A stretch of DNA of 64,000 nucleotides from Eremococcus coleocola DSM 15696 (GCF_000428865.1 NZ_AUAT01000013.1:1-64000), one strand, 5' to 3'. Shown: positions 50,780 to 59,974, numbered from the stretch's first letter. Translations and numbers: made by a program. Notes: generated by a model from the sequence alone, not told the origin.

Positions 50780-52019
50780 GGGTAAAAAACTCCTTTACTT
50801 TTTGACTCGTAGCTAAGAAAGCATCAATTTCAGCCTGGGTGTTATAGACGCCAAGACTGACCCGCAGACAGGCAGGAATCTGTAGTTGCCGCATTAAAAC
50901 CTGGGCACAATGGTGGCCAGCTCGGAGAGCAACCCCTTCTAAATCATAAGCTGTGGCTGCATCGTGGGGATGAACGTCTTGAATATTGAAGGCTAAAATA
51001 CCGGTGCCGGGTGGTGAATAAATATCAAAACCACCGAGCTCTCCTAAGCCTTGTCGAGCATAGGCAGCTAAGTCTAGCTCATGTTTTTGAATGGCAGAAA
51101 GCTCTAAATCTTGGATAAAGGCGATACTTTCTGGTAAGACTAAAACCTGGGCTAGGGGTGGGGTTCCGCCTTCAAACTTCCAGGGGCCTTCTTTATAGCT
51201 CGCTTCATAATCATTGACTTGATGGATCATTTCACCCCCATAGAAGAAGGGGCGGCACTGGTTTTGGAGGTCGGACTTTAGATAACAAAGACCGAGACCT
51301 GAAGGCCCATACATTTTATGACTGGACCAAACATAGGCATCCACATCCCAGTCTGATATGGCAAGTGGCAAGTGGCCCGCAGCTTGAGCCCCATCTACAA
51401 TTAAGAGACAATCGTATTGGTGGGCCAATTCGGCAAGTGCTTTTAGGTCTTGGATTACGCCCAAGACGTTGGAGACATGGTGGATGACCAAGGCTTTGGC
51501 GCCAGTTTCTAATTGGACTTGAAGGTCGGCTAAGTCTACTTGATAGTTTGGCTTAAGTTTAAGATAGTGGAGTTGGCTGCCGGTCTCTTGGCAAAGTACT
51601 TGCCAAGGGACTAGATTAGAGTGGTGCTCCAGACGAGTAGTTAGAATACGGTCGCCGGCTTTCATACGGGGTTTCACTAAGCTCTGGGCTAGAAAATTTA
51701 AACCAATTGTAGTGCCGCCATTAAAGAGAATTTCTTTAGCGGATTCAGCACCACAGAAGTCAGCCACGGTTTGGCGGCAAGCTTCATAGGCTTGCGTTGC
51801 TTGGTCAGCTAGTTGATAAATCCCCCGGTGGACATTGGCAGATTGGGTGGCATAGACGTGACTTAATTTATCAATGACTTTTTGAGGTTTCTGACTCGTA
51901 GCGGCGGTATCTAAGTAAATTAAGGCTTGGTCTTGGATGGGTAAGTTTAAATAAGGAAAGGCTTGGCGAATTTGGTCTTGTGGCCAAGCTATCTTTTTGG
52001 GTTTGTTGTGGGCTTGCAT
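50769..52019 (-). CDS. sufS: Cysteine desulfurase SufS
   Basis: 416 residues, fold-type I PLP enzyme of group II. YLDTAATSQKP, HRGIYQLADQATQAYE, DGAQAAGHLPLAI, the PLP lysine in SSHKMYGPSGLG, and the catalytic Cys in LRAGHHCAQVLM are present. It draws sulfur from cysteine and passes it to SufU. GAAAGGAGGGGCC lies upstream of its ATG. It is 18 bp after sufD. Confidence 0.97.
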   Translation of the reverse strand: MQAHNKPKKIAWPQDQIRQAFPYLNLPIQDQALIYLDTAATSQKPQKVIDKLSHVYATQSANVHRGIYQLADQATQAYEACRQTVADFCGAESAKEILFNGGTTIGLNFLAQSLVKPRMKAGDRILTTRLEHHSNLVPWQVLCQETGSQLHYLKLKPNYQVDLADLQVQLETGAKALVIHHVSNVLGVIQDLKALAELAHQYDCLLIVDGAQAAGHLPLAISDWDVDAYVWSSHKMYGPSGLGLCYLKSDLQNQCRPFFYGGEMIHQVNDYEASYKEGPWKFEGGTPPLAQVLVLPESIAFIQDLELSAIQKHELDLAAYARQGLGELGGFDIYSPPGTGILAFNIQDVHPHDAATAYDLEGVALRAGHHCAQVLMRQLQIPACLRVSLGVYNTQAEIDAFLATSQKVKEFFTHGA

Positions 52020-52037
52020 GGCCCCTCCTTTCTGGTA

Positions 52038-53243
52038 CTATGCACGTAAGGATGCAAGTTTCTGATCCATAATTGCAATCACTTGGTCTTGAACTTGACG
52101 GCTAGGCATACTATGAATAACTGAACCTAAAAAGCCACGAATAACCAAGTATTCTGCTTCTTTACGTTTGAGACCGCGGCTCATTAAATAATAGAGTTGG
52201 TCAGCATCAATTTGACCGATGGAAGCGGCGTGACCCGCGGTGACTTCAAATTCATCGATTAAGAGGATAGGGTTGGCATCACCCCGGCCCTGGTCACTGA
52301 GCATGAGGACCCGACTTTCTTGTTGGGCATCGGCTTGTTTGGCCCCCTTGATGATATGGCCGATTCCGTTAAAGCTTAAACGGGCTTGGTCTAAGATCAC
52401 TCCATGTTGGTAAATATGACCGACAGAATAATTGGCTTGGTTGACAACTTTAGAATCAATGACTTGGACCTGGTCTTGGTTGGCAATGGCCACAATCTGA
52501 ACATAAGACTGTGATCCTGGTCCTAATAGATAGGTATCTAAGTCAAGAATAGTATTGGCTTGATTCATAGCAGCAATTGACCAATTGATTTGGGCATCTT
52601 TCTGGGTAGCTCCGTAGCGTTTAAGATAGAATTGTCCTTGAGCGGAGTCAATGGCATCTAAGGCAAGATAGTTCACTTGAGCTCCTTCGTTAGCAATTAC
52701 TTCTACCATCAGACTGCCCTTGTTGGCTTGCTGGCCTTGACTTTGAAGGCGTTCCAAATAGGTAAAGTGGCTATGGTGGTCAGCTAAGAGGAGGATGCGT
52801 TGATTAAAGCCGGCTTGTTTTTGATTATTAATGAGAACTGTGATATCAAGTGCTTGGTCTAATTCAAGATAGGGTGGCACATAGATAAAGAGTCCTCCTT
52901 GTAAGAAGGCCAAATTATAGGCGGTAACTTGGTCGGCTTGACTATCTATCACGGAGAAAAGGTTGTCTTGAATTAAGTCAGGATAGGTAAGGCAGGCTTG
53001 GAAGAGGTCCATGATGATGACCCCAGATTGGGCTAACTGAGTAGCATCGTAATGGAAGACTGGAATATCTTTTAAATCACTTTGGAAGAAATCAAAATCT
53101 GAAAAATCAACCCGTTCAATTTGGGGTGGGGTCAGACTTTTCCAAGTTTTTTTGGCTACTTCCATTTTATTTAAAAAACAAGTGGGGAATTTCTTTAAGT
53201 TGGGAATTAAAGCTTGGTGTTGGTCCATCGTAGGTGTGTGCAT
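52038..53243 (-). CDS. sufD: Fe-S assembly protein SufD
   Basis: 401 residues, related to SufB in the beta-helix core. Recognisable by FIYVPPYLELDQ, HIYQHGVILDQARLSFNGIGHI, QESRVLMLSDQGRGDANPIL and EFEVTAGHAASIGQIDADQLYYLMSRGL. It completes the SufBC2D scaffold. TAGGAGGTAGCATATGC precedes the start. It is 10 bp after sufC. Confidence 0.95.
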   Translation of the reverse strand: MHTPTMDQHQALIPNLKKFPTCFLNKMEVAKKTWKSLTPPQIERVDFSDFDFFQSDLKDIPVFHYDATQLAQSGVIIMDLFQACLTYPDLIQDNLFSVIDSQADQVTAYNLAFLQGGLFIYVPPYLELDQALDITVLINNQKQAGFNQRILLLADHHSHFTYLERLQSQGQQANKGSLMVEVIANEGAQVNYLALDAIDSAQGQFYLKRYGATQKDAQINWSIAAMNQANTILDLDTYLLGPGSQSYVQIVAIANQDQVQVIDSKVVNQANYSVGHIYQHGVILDQARLSFNGIGHIIKGAKQADAQQESRVLMLSDQGRGDANPILLIDEFEVTAGHAASIGQIDADQLYYLMSRGLKRKEAEYLVIRGFLGSVIHSMPSRQVQDQVIAIMDQKLASLRA

Positions 53244-53253
53244 ATGCTACCTC

Positions 53254-54027
53254 CTAGGCGTGTAGACTATCAAGGTCAAACCCAAGCTCTTTAGAAATTT
53301 CCTTGTAGCCTTCTGCTTCCAAGCGCTGCGCTAGTTCGGGCCCCCCTGTCATGACAATTTTGCCATCCATCATAATGTGAACAATATCAGGCTGGATATA
53401 ATTTAAGAGACGTTGGTAGTGGGTAATAATTAGAGAAGAGAATTCAGATCCCCGCATGGCATTGACACCCTTGGCAACCACTTTTAAGGCATCGATATCT
53501 AGGCCAGAATCAATTTCATCTAGAATCGCAAAGGCTGGTTCAATCATGAGGCATTGAAGGATTTCATTGCGCTTTTTCTCACCGCCCGAAAAACCTTCGT
53601 TGAGGTAACGAGTGGCCATACTTTCAGGCATATCCAAAAGTGCCATTTTTTGATCTAATTTTTGAATAAATTCGGGAATTCCCATTTGATGGTCTTCATC
53701 ACGACGGGCATTAATTGCAGCCCGCATAAAGGTGGCGTTGGTGATACCAGGAATTTCAGATGGATATTGCACGGCTAAGAAAAGTCCAGCTCGGGCGCGT
53801 TCATCCACTTCCATGGCTAAAACATCTTGGCCGTCTAATGAGATTTGGCCTTGGGTTATTTCATAGGCCGGGTTGCCCATAATGGCTGCTGCTAAGGTAG
53901 ATTTTCCTGTTCCATTGGGGCCCATAATGGCATGGATTTCACCACTATTAAGGGTAAGATTGACACCCTTAAGAATTTCTTTACCTTCTATTTCAATATG
54001 TAAATTTTTAATTTCTAAAGTTGACAT
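53254..54027 (-). CDS. sufC: Fe-S assembly ATPase SufC
   Basis: 257 residues, ABC-type ATPase. Walker A GPNGTGKSTLA, signature LNEGFSGGEKKRNEIL, Walker B FAILDEIDSGLD, H-loop IITHYQRLL. It powers the SufBCD scaffold in the cytoplasm. First gene of the five-gene suf operon; GGAGGGACACT precedes the ATG. The divergent htrA begins 160 bp away, so both promoters lie in that gap. Confidence 0.97.
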   Translation of the reverse strand: MSTLEIKNLHIEIEGKEILKGVNLTLNSGEIHAIMGPNGTGKSTLAAAIMGNPAYEITQGQISLDGQDVLAMEVDERARAGLFLAVQYPSEIPGITNATFMRAAINARRDEDHQMGIPEFIQKLDQKMALLDMPESMATRYLNEGFSGGEKKRNEILQCLMIEPAFAILDEIDSGLDIDALKVVAKGVNAMRGSEFSSLIITHYQRLLNYIQPDIVHIMMDGKIVMTGGPELAQRLEAEGYKEISKELGFDLDSLHA

Positions 54028-54188
54028 AGTGTCCCTCCATTCATCTTGTCTTCTTTATTATAATTCAATTTCGTCCATATTTAATCGTTTTTTATTAATA
54101 ATTAATGAAAAATAATTCACACAGATTTCATAAATAGATGGTATAGTAATTTCAATCAATAAAAGATACCAACGAAGGGATGATAAAG

Positions 54189-55466
54189 ATGACGATGAAT
54201 TATAATAAACAAAAACAAAAAACTTCCTACTGGCGAGGAATTTTCTCAGGCTTGGTCGGAGCTCTTGTCTTAGGTCTGACTTTCTTACTGATTGGATATG
54301 GTTTTAATTACCGGGTACAACCGGTACATTCACAAGAACAGCCACTCTCTTCGACTGATTTTGAAAATACTATCACTTCAGTGGTTGATAAAACTCGGGA
54401 TGCTGTCGTGACAGTTTCAAATTATCAAAACCAACAAAATTTACAAAATGTTCTTCCTTTCCCTTATAACCAATTCCAAAATCAAGAAGATAGTCAAGGC
54501 CAAGAACAAGGTCAAGATGGTGGGATTGATTTAGATAAATTTGATAGTCAACAAGTTTTAACTGCAACAGGGTCTGGCGTTGTCTATAAAGTAGATGGCA
54601 AAACAGCTTATATTGTAACCAACCACCATGTGATTGATGGTGCCGATTCGGTTGAAGTCACCATGGCAAATGGGGATACCCTTGAAGCTAAAATTGTGGG
54701 TTCAGATTCACTCAGTGACTTAGCGGTTTTAAGTATTGATGCTTCAAAGGTCACCCAAACGATTGAATTTGCGAAATCTGAAGATGTGAAAGTCGGTAAT
54801 ATTGCCATTGCAATCGGATCTCCAATAGGGTCTGAGTATGCCTCTTCTGTAACCCAAGGGATTGTGTCCGGCCTAGACCGACAAGAACAAGTTGACTCTG
54901 ATGGTGATGGTAATCCAGACTGGGAAATGACCGTCCTACAAACAGATGCTGCAATTAACCCTGGTAATTCTGGTGGCGCCTTAGTGAATAGTCAAGGTAA
55001 ATTAATTGGGATTAACTCATCTAAGTTAGCCGATGAAACTATTGAAGGAATGGGCTTTGCGATTCCAGCGGATGATGTTGCTAAGATTGCCCAAGAACTT
55101 GAAGAAAATGGCCAAATTGTACGTCCACAATTAGGGGTAAGTATGTATGACCTTTCAGCAATTTCTTTGAATTCTCGCCAAGAAGTTCTTAAATTAGATG
55201 AAAACACCACCGATGGTGCGATCGTAGTAGAAGTAGTGGCTGGTTCTGCTGCTGAAGAAGCCGGTCTGCAGCAATATGATGTGATTACTAAAGTTAATGA
55301 TACCGATATTACCGATAGCCAAAGCTTGAAGAAAGCACTTTATGATTACAAGGTGGGCGATACCATTACGGTAACCTATCTCCGTGAAGGTAAACAAGCG
55401 ACTGCCCAAGTTACTTTAAAAGCTCCAAATAACCAAACTAATACCATGCAAGGCAGTCAAAACTAA
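54189..55466 (+). CDS. htrA: HtrA/DegP-type membrane-anchored serine protease
   Basis: 425 residues from the ATG at 54189, nine bases after an AAGGG. One membrane anchor (about 17-40), a Gln-rich linker, a trypsin-like domain with His in TNHHVIDG, Asp in SDLAVLSI and Ser in NPGNSGGAL, and a C-terminal PDZ domain (about 310-405). It degrades misfolded exported proteins. In relatives it lies between walJ and rlmH near oriC; here suf and two other genes separate them. Its terminator contains two DnaA-box-like sequences. Confidence 0.95.
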   Translation: MTMNYNKQKQKTSYWRGIFSGLVGALVLGLTFLLIGYGFNYRVQPVHSQEQPLSSTDFENTITSVVDKTRDAVVTVSNYQNQQNLQNVLPFPYNQFQNQEDSQGQEQGQDGGIDLDKFDSQQVLTATGSGVVYKVDGKTAYIVTNHHVIDGADSVEVTMANGDTLEAKIVGSDSLSDLAVLSIDASKVTQTIEFAKSEDVKVGNIAIAIGSPIGSEYASSVTQGIVSGLDRQEQVDSDGDGNPDWEMTVLQTDAAINPGNSGGALVNSQGKLIGINSSKLADETIEGMGFAIPADDVAKIAQELEENGQIVRPQLGVSMYDLSAISLNSRQEVLKLDENTTDGAIVVEVVAGSAAEEAGLQQYDVITKVNDTDITDSQSLKKALYDYKVGDTITVTYLREGKQATAQVTLKAPNNQTNTMQGSQN

Positions 55467-55529
55467 GTTTAAATTAAGAAAAAATCTAAAAATGTCTCTT
55501 TCAAAATAAATAGATATTAACAGACCATA

Positions 55530-55570
55530 CAGCACTTATCCACAGAAATCTGTGAATAAGTGCTGTTTTT
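55530..55570 (+). terminator. htrA terminator made of two inverted DnaA boxes
   Basis: agcacttatccacag (55531-55545) pairs with ctgtgaataagtgct (55550-55564) with one mismatch and a 4-base loop, followed by gttttta. The arms contain TTATCCACA and the complement of TTATTCACA. Confidence 0.75.
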
Positions 55571-55665
55571 ATGGAATAACGGTGGATAAGTAATAAGTAA
55601 TCCACAGAAAACTGTAGATAAGTTAATATTATTTGTTCAAATCATCCCAGATGGCTTGTGCATAA
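55536..55665. promoter_or_regulatory. Cluster of six DnaA-box-like sequences
   Basis: Perfect TTATnCACA: 55536-55544, complement of 55551-55559, complement of 55657-55665. One mismatch: complement of 55581-55589 (TTATCCACC), 55598-55606 (TAATCCACA), complement of 55613-55621 (TTATCTACA). Such density is typical of oriC or of a DnaA-titrating or reactivating locus. dnaA itself is not in the window. Confidence 0.7.
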
Positions 55666-55860
55666 GTAGGAATTATCAGGCTTATTTTAATGCATTAACA
55701 TGTCAGCATATTATCAATAAATCTATAAAAGAGGGGTTAGGGCTAGAACAATATTGTGATGATTAAGTAAACTCTAATGGGATTCTAGTTAACCAGCTCT
55801 TGAGGCTAGGGGATATATTTCCTATAATAGCAGTGACAAATTACAGAAAGAAGCGTTTGT

Positions 55861-56988
55861 ATGCTCAAAGAAGATTTAGCAACTTGCATCGATTTACGTC
55901 ACCAACTCCATCGTCATCCAGAACTATCTTGGCAAGAAACTTGGACTAAGGCTAATTTACTCCATTTTCTAAAGGAAAAAACAAATGTTTTTGAGATTGT
56001 GGATAGAGGTCATTATTTCTATGCTTTTTATCAAGGTGCCATTGAACCTGAGGCTAGCGCAATTGCCTTTCGGGCAGATTTTGATGCCTTACCGATTGAG
56101 GATAAGATTGCAGCAGATTATGTTTCACAAATACCAGGCAAGGGCCATAAATGTGGTCATGATGGTCATGCGGCAACCCTGTGCGGCTTAGCCTTAGAAA
56201 TTAACCGGCTTAAGCCTGAAAGAAATGTTGTACTCCTCTTTCAACCGGCTGAAGAAGTGGGAGAAGGAGCTAAGGCTTGTTTAGATGTTTTTGCAGAATG
56301 TAAGATTGACAGTTTCTATGCTTACCATAATTATCCTGGGCAACCTTTTCAGACCGTTGCTTTAAACAAGGGGACTTTGGCACTGACATCGAAGGGGTTA
56401 AATTTGTATTTTAAAGGGAAACCCTCCCATGCCATGCGTCCCGAAGATGGGATTAATCCCTCTTATGCTATGGCTAAATTGGTGTCCGCTTTAGAAAATA
56501 TACAGACAGACCACTCCTTATTTAAAGGAATGATCCGTTTGACGATTGTCCATGTCGCTGTGGGAGAAAAAGCTTTTGGCATTTCTGCGGGGCAAGGGGT
56601 TCTGCGACTCACTATTCGGGCCCTCTATGATGAGGATTTACAGCATTTAGAAGACCTAGTGGTAGCGCAAGCTCAAAGTTTGAGCAAGCAGTACCAGCTA
56701 GAATTTTCTTGGGATAGTCAAGAATATTTTCCAGCTACGGTCAACCATAGTGAGGCTGTTGATAAAATATGGCAAGTCTGTCAAGGTCAAGGCCAAGCGA
56801 TTAAGGAATTAGAAGAACCCTTCCGAGCCTCTGAAGATTTTGCTTACTTTCTTCAAAAAGTACCTGGAGCCATGTTCTTTATGGGAGACGGGGAAGATTA
56901 TGCCCCTTTACATACAGAAGGCTTTGATTTCCCAGATGGTTTGATCGAACCTGTAGTGGAAGTCTTCTATGGGTTAATTCAAGCGTAA
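55861..56988 (+). CDS. M20 family amidohydrolase (peptidase M20D)
   Basis: 375 residues. LRHQLHRHPELSWQE opens the family, then IAFRADFDALPIED, the metal site KCGHDGHAATLCG, FQPAEEVGEGA with the catalytic Glu, and RASEDFAYF. The dimerisation (lid) domain occupies about 180-290. Members cleave N-acyl amino acids, hippurate, indole-acetyl amino acids or N-acetyl-diaminopimelate. Here the site is complete but the substrate is unknown, and no lysine-pathway genes are adjacent. The ribosome site before the ATG is weak. Confidence 0.88.
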   Translation: MLKEDLATCIDLRHQLHRHPELSWQETWTKANLLHFLKEKTNVFEIVDRGHYFYAFYQGAIEPEASAIAFRADFDALPIEDKIAADYVSQIPGKGHKCGHDGHAATLCGLALEINRLKPERNVVLLFQPAEEVGEGAKACLDVFAECKIDSFYAYHNYPGQPFQTVALNKGTLALTSKGLNLYFKGKPSHAMRPEDGINPSYAMAKLVSALENIQTDHSLFKGMIRLTIVHVAVGEKAFGISAGQGVLRLTIRALYDEDLQHLEDLVVAQAQSLSKQYQLEFSWDSQEYFPATVNHSEAVDKIWQVCQGQGQAIKELEEPFRASEDFAYFLQKVPGAMFFMGDGEDYAPLHTEGFDFPDGLIEPVVEVFYGLIQA

Positions 56989-57017
56989 ATGTAAATAGTT
57001 TAATTTAAGATAAAAAA

Positions 57018-57060
57018 GGCAGACCCAGAAAAAATCAGCGATTTTCTCTGGGTCTGCCTA
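57018..57060 (+). terminator. Terminator hairpin after the amidohydrolase gene
   Basis: ggcagacccag (57018-57028) pairs with ctgggtctgcc (57048-57058); the loop carries its own aaaatc/gatttt stem. Confidence 0.8.
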
Positions 57061-57120
57061 CCTAAATATTGAGGGCTTAGATTAGTTAGCCCACGTTTAA
57101 AATTTATAGTTTATACGAGC

Positions 57121-57789
57121 TTAATGGATGTTGCCGAGATAGTCTTCGTGTTCAAAGGTATGCGAATTTGCAATCCCTACTAGGACAATTTCATCAGGTA
57201 AGGGGTCACTAATTGGGACCCCGGTCATTGGTTCCCCTTTTTCTGGCCGGATTCCAATCAAGTTAATTTCATATTTTTGGCGGAGGTCTAATTCTTGTAA
57301 GCTCTTGCCAACCCATGAATCAGGAATATCAAATTCGATGACGGAAGTATTTTCATCGAGACGGAGGACTTCATCAATCCGGTTACGTAAAAGTTTAGAG
57401 GCTAGGCGGTAACCAGAATCTCGTTCTGGTGAAATCACCGCGTCGACCCCTACTTCATAGAGGACTTCTTCAAAGGTTTTGGAATGAGCCTTAGCAATGA
57501 TCTTTGGTACATGAAGTTTTTTGCAGTGCATGACTGCAAGTACGGCGGATTCTAGGTTGGAACCGGTAGCGATAATCACCACGTCGCAGTTATTAATTCC
57601 GATATTTTTTAAAAGTTCAATATCAGTAAAGTCCCCTACAGCACTGTAGGTCACTGCATCAGCGATGTCTTGGACTTTTTGTTCAGAAGTATCAACTGCA
57701 ATGACTTCTGACCCAAACCGGCCCAACTCTTTGGCAACCATTTGGCCGAAGACACCTAGACCAAGGACACCAATAATTTTTTTAACCAT
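57121..57789 (-). CDS. K+ uptake regulatory protein KtrA-like (RCK domains)
   Basis: 222 residues, exactly the usual KtrA/KtrC length, started at MVKKIIGVLG after GAAAGGAAATTATT; an upstream ATG lacks a ribosome site. N-terminal RCK_N Rossmann domain with GLGVFGQMVAKEL and the nucleotide-binding acidic end of VIAVDTSEQ, then ERDSGYRLASKL, and a C-terminal RCK_C domain (about 140-222). It gates a KtrB-type potassium channel with ATP/ADP and often c-di-AMP. ktrB is not adjacent, so the partner is elsewhere. Confidence 0.9.
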   Translation of the reverse strand: MVKKIIGVLGLGVFGQMVAKELGRFGSEVIAVDTSEQKVQDIADAVTYSAVGDFTDIELLKNIGINNCDVVIIATGSNLESAVLAVMHCKKLHVPKIIAKAHSKTFEEVLYEVGVDAVISPERDSGYRLASKLLRNRIDEVLRLDENTSVIEFDIPDSWVGKSLQELDLRQKYEINLIGIRPEKGEPMTGVPISDPLPDEIVLVGIANSHTFEHEDYLGNIH

Positions 57790-57922
57790 AATAATTTCCT
57801 TTCTCAAATGAAAAAATTCGTTCATGCTTAGAAAAGCATAACAAATTCCCTGCAATTGTCAATTATTGTAACTATAAATGAAAAGTTTAAAATGGTAGGA
57901 TAGTAAAGAAGGGGGTCTGGTA

Positions 57923-58402
57923 ATGAATATTGATATTATCAGTGTGGGTAAGTTGAAAGAAAAGTACCTTAAGCAGGGGATAGAGGAATACCATAAGCGG
58001 ATGGGACCTTATGCTAAAGTGAATTTACTGGAAGTTGCCGATGAGGCAACGGCTGAAAATATGTCAGAAACAGAAATTGAACAAGTCTTGGCTAAAGAGA
58101 GCGATCGTATTCTGTCACATATTGCCAATGATCGTAAGGTAATCGTTTTAGCAATTGAAGGCAAGCTAATTTCCTCTGAGGATTTGGCTCAACAATTGGA
58201 TGACTATGCCACTTATGGGTCATCCAAAGTGACCTTTGTTATTGGAGGGTCTTTAGGCCTCCACCCTAAGGTCAAAGCACGAGCTGATTGGATGGTTTCC
58301 TTTGGTCGGATTACCTTGCCTCACCAGTTGATGCGTATGGTCTTAATGGAACAAATTTATCGAGCCTACCGGATTATTCATGGCCATGCTTACCATAAAT
58401 GA
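57923..58402 (+). CDS. rlmH: 23S rRNA (pseudouridine1915-N3)-methyltransferase
   Basis: 159 residues, standard length, SPOUT fold. [14 protein letters not shown]-like start, then [45 protein letters not shown], and the invariant C-terminal GHAYHK. It methylates pseudouridine 1915 in helix 69. AAGGGGGTCTGGTA precedes the ATG. In staphylococci its 3' end is the SCCmec attachment site. Here a prophage integrase begins 45 bp downstream, so the region beyond it is again an integration hot spot. Confidence 0.97.
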   Translation: MNIDIISVGKLKEKYLKQGIEEYHKRMGPYAKVNLLEVADEATAENMSETEIEQVLAKESDRILSHIANDRKVIVLAIEGKLISSEDLAQQLDDYATYGSSKVTFVIGGSLGLHPKVKARADWMVSFGRITLPHQLMRMVLMEQIYRAYRIIHGHAYHK

Positions 58403-58417
58403 GATTTTTATAATCGT

Positions 58418-58437
58418 TGCAAACAGTGGTATTTGCA
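58418..58437. promoter_or_regulatory. Candidate core attachment site of the prophage
   Basis: TGCAAA and TTTGCA are perfect 6-bp inverted arms around the 8-base centre cagtggta, between rlmH and the integrase. Core sites of tyrosine integrases have this form. The other end is outside the window. Confidence 0.4.
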
Positions 58438-58446
58438 GTATTTATC

Positions 58447-59544
58447 TTAATTGTCATTATTAAAAGGGGCAGAAAAGGGGCAAAATTCATTTAGTTTATC
58501 AATAACTTCTTGTTCCATCTTACTGGTCACAAAGGTATATATTTCAAGAGTGACATTCGGCTTTGCGTGTCCGACACGATTCATGATTGTTTTAAGTGGA
58601 ATATTCATTTCAGCTAACATGGTTATATGTGTCCGCCGCAGCATGTGAGCAGACACATTTTTTTGAATATCACATTTTTTGGCAGCTTGTTTTAAATACA
58701 TATTGAAGTTTTGATTGTTAATAAGATTTTCGTGAGCGGTTATAAAAATATAATCGCTCATAAGTCCAGCTAACATATTTTCTTCTATTATCTCAATTAT
58801 TAATAAGTAAGCTCGGTTATCTAAAGGGATGGGACGTATTCCGGTCGGTGTTTTTGAGTCTTTAATTTGAATCGTTTTGTTTACGATGTCGGTTTTTTTT
58901 AGATGAACCATCTCACCATACCGCATACCAGTTAAAGCCATTATTTCAGTCATGTCCGCATAACGCTTGTGAGTCTGTCTGACTGTGCTAACCAGACTGT
59001 TTAATTCTTCCTTGGTTAAATAACGATCACTCATTGGCGTAATGTTTTCTTTTTTATACCTATGATTCAAATGGTTTGTTGGATTCTTCGATATGTAACC
59101 TCTGTTTTCACAGTATGAAAAGAACATATTGAATATAGATTTAGTTTGACGAGTCGTGCTATTTGAGTAATTCTTGTCAAAGTTTATGATGTTTAAATAT
59201 TTTTCTAAATCCGATGTATTTATCTTGTCAACTAGAATATCCGGGTCAATCATAGTTTTTAGTGTATCAGCAATGAAAGTATTTCTTGTCACAGTGATTG
59301 GTTTAACACTGTGGGAATATAGTTTAAACCATTCATCAAACGCTACCTCGAAAGTAATAGGCGTTATGCTAGACTTGTTTTGGTATTTTTCAATTTTTTT
59401 ATTTAAAATCTGAGTCGCTTTATTCCAAGCTTGTCGTGAATTTGTAGATAAGGTTGTGGATACTTTTTTATGCTTACCCGTTTTGTCATCATAATAACGT
59501 TCGATAAATTTGTATTTACCGTTTGGCAATTCTTCTATCCACAT
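58447..59544 (-). CDS. int: Prophage tyrosine integrase
   Basis: 365 residues. N-terminal arm domain (about 1-60: WIEELPNGKYKFIERYYD), core-binding domain (about 65-165), catalytic domain with TGMRYGEMVHL, SAHMLRRTH and VGHAKPNVTLEIYTF carrying the nucleophile Tyr. All residues of the catalytic set appear present. AATAGGAGGTTTTAACA precedes the ATG. Last gene of the minus-strand lysogeny module, adjacent to the host gene rlmH, where an attachment site is expected. Confidence 0.93.
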   Translation of the reverse strand: MWIEELPNGKYKFIERYYDDKTGKHKKVSTTLSTNSRQAWNKATQILNKKIEKYQNKSSITPITFEVAFDEWFKLYSHSVKPITVTRNTFIADTLKTMIDPDILVDKINTSDLEKYLNIINFDKNYSNSTTRQTKSIFNMFFSYCENRGYISKNPTNHLNHRYKKENITPMSDRYLTKEELNSLVSTVRQTHKRYADMTEIMALTGMRYGEMVHLKKTDIVNKTIQIKDSKTPTGIRPIPLDNRAYLLIIEIIEENMLAGLMSDYIFITAHENLINNQNFNMYLKQAAKKCDIQKNVSAHMLRRTHITMLAEMNIPLKTIMNRVGHAKPNVTLEIYTFVTSKMEQEVIDKLNEFCPFSAPFNNDN

Positions 59545-59619
59545 TGTTAAAACCTCCTATTTTTGATAAAATAGCAACATAAAGAGCCCTTTAAACAGGG
59601 TGCTTTTGCTTAACCTCAC

Positions 59620-59656
59620 TCATCTTACTTGGCGGTAGGGAGTGGGGTGTTTTGTT
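59620..59656 (+). terminator. Plus-strand terminator-like hairpin, copy 1
   Basis: cctcactc and gagtgggg pair around a loop, followed by tgttttgtttt. It shares the 3' half gagtggggtgtttt with the hairpin at 60045-60072. Confidence 0.5.
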
Positions 59657-59974
59657 TTAAAATAACCCGGACAATACCCATAAAATAATTATGGTTAATA
59701 AGCATCCACATCCATAACCGCATCCATAATCGCTTGAATCATCTGTTCCAGATGATTTTTTACGTCGTTTATATGATGAACCCAAATTACGAGCAGAAAC
59801 TGTGGTCTTGTTATAGACCTTGTTATAAGCCGCTTTTTTAGGATTGTTTACCCATCCCATACCTTTCTTGCCATAGAGAGGGTTAACACTCTTTTTTAAA
59901 GTGCGTTTCGCTCTACCAGTAGTTCTTGCTTTGAAACTTTTCTTAATACTAGGTTTTCTTACGCCGTACTTCAT
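59657..59974 (-). CDS. Hypothetical basic phage protein with C-terminal membrane helix
   Basis: 105 residues from the ATG after TTAAGGAGGATAAT. The first 75 residues are very basic (KKSFKARTTGRAKRTLKKS; YKRRKKSSG). Then come a Cys/Gly-rich YGCGYGCGCLL and a hydrophobic end of about 15 residues. Proteins of this build recur beside repressor and integrase genes in Firmicutes phages. Function unknown; the tail suggests membrane attachment with a nucleic-acid or lipid-facing basic part. Confidence 0.65.
   Translation of the reverse strand: MKYGVRKPSIKKSFKARTTGRAKRTLKKSVNPLYGKKGMGWVNNPKKAAYNKVYNKTTVSARNLGSSYKRRKKSSGTDDSSDYGCGYGCGCLLTIIILWVLSGLF

Larger units (their letters stand above)
55467..55860. 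other. Intergenic region with a DnaA-box cluster
   Basis: 394 bases without a gene. Its first half holds the htrA terminator and six DnaA-box-like 9-mers (55536-55665). The second half is AT-rich (for example around 55681-55730) and leads to the amidohydrolase promoter region; TATAAT at 55825-55830 is its likely -10. Confidence 0.6.

Noticed and set aside
55536-55665. Calling the DnaA-box cluster the chromosomal oriC outright
   Set aside because: dnaA and dnaN are not in the window, and gene orientations do not clearly diverge from this point. Kept only as a DnaA-box cluster.
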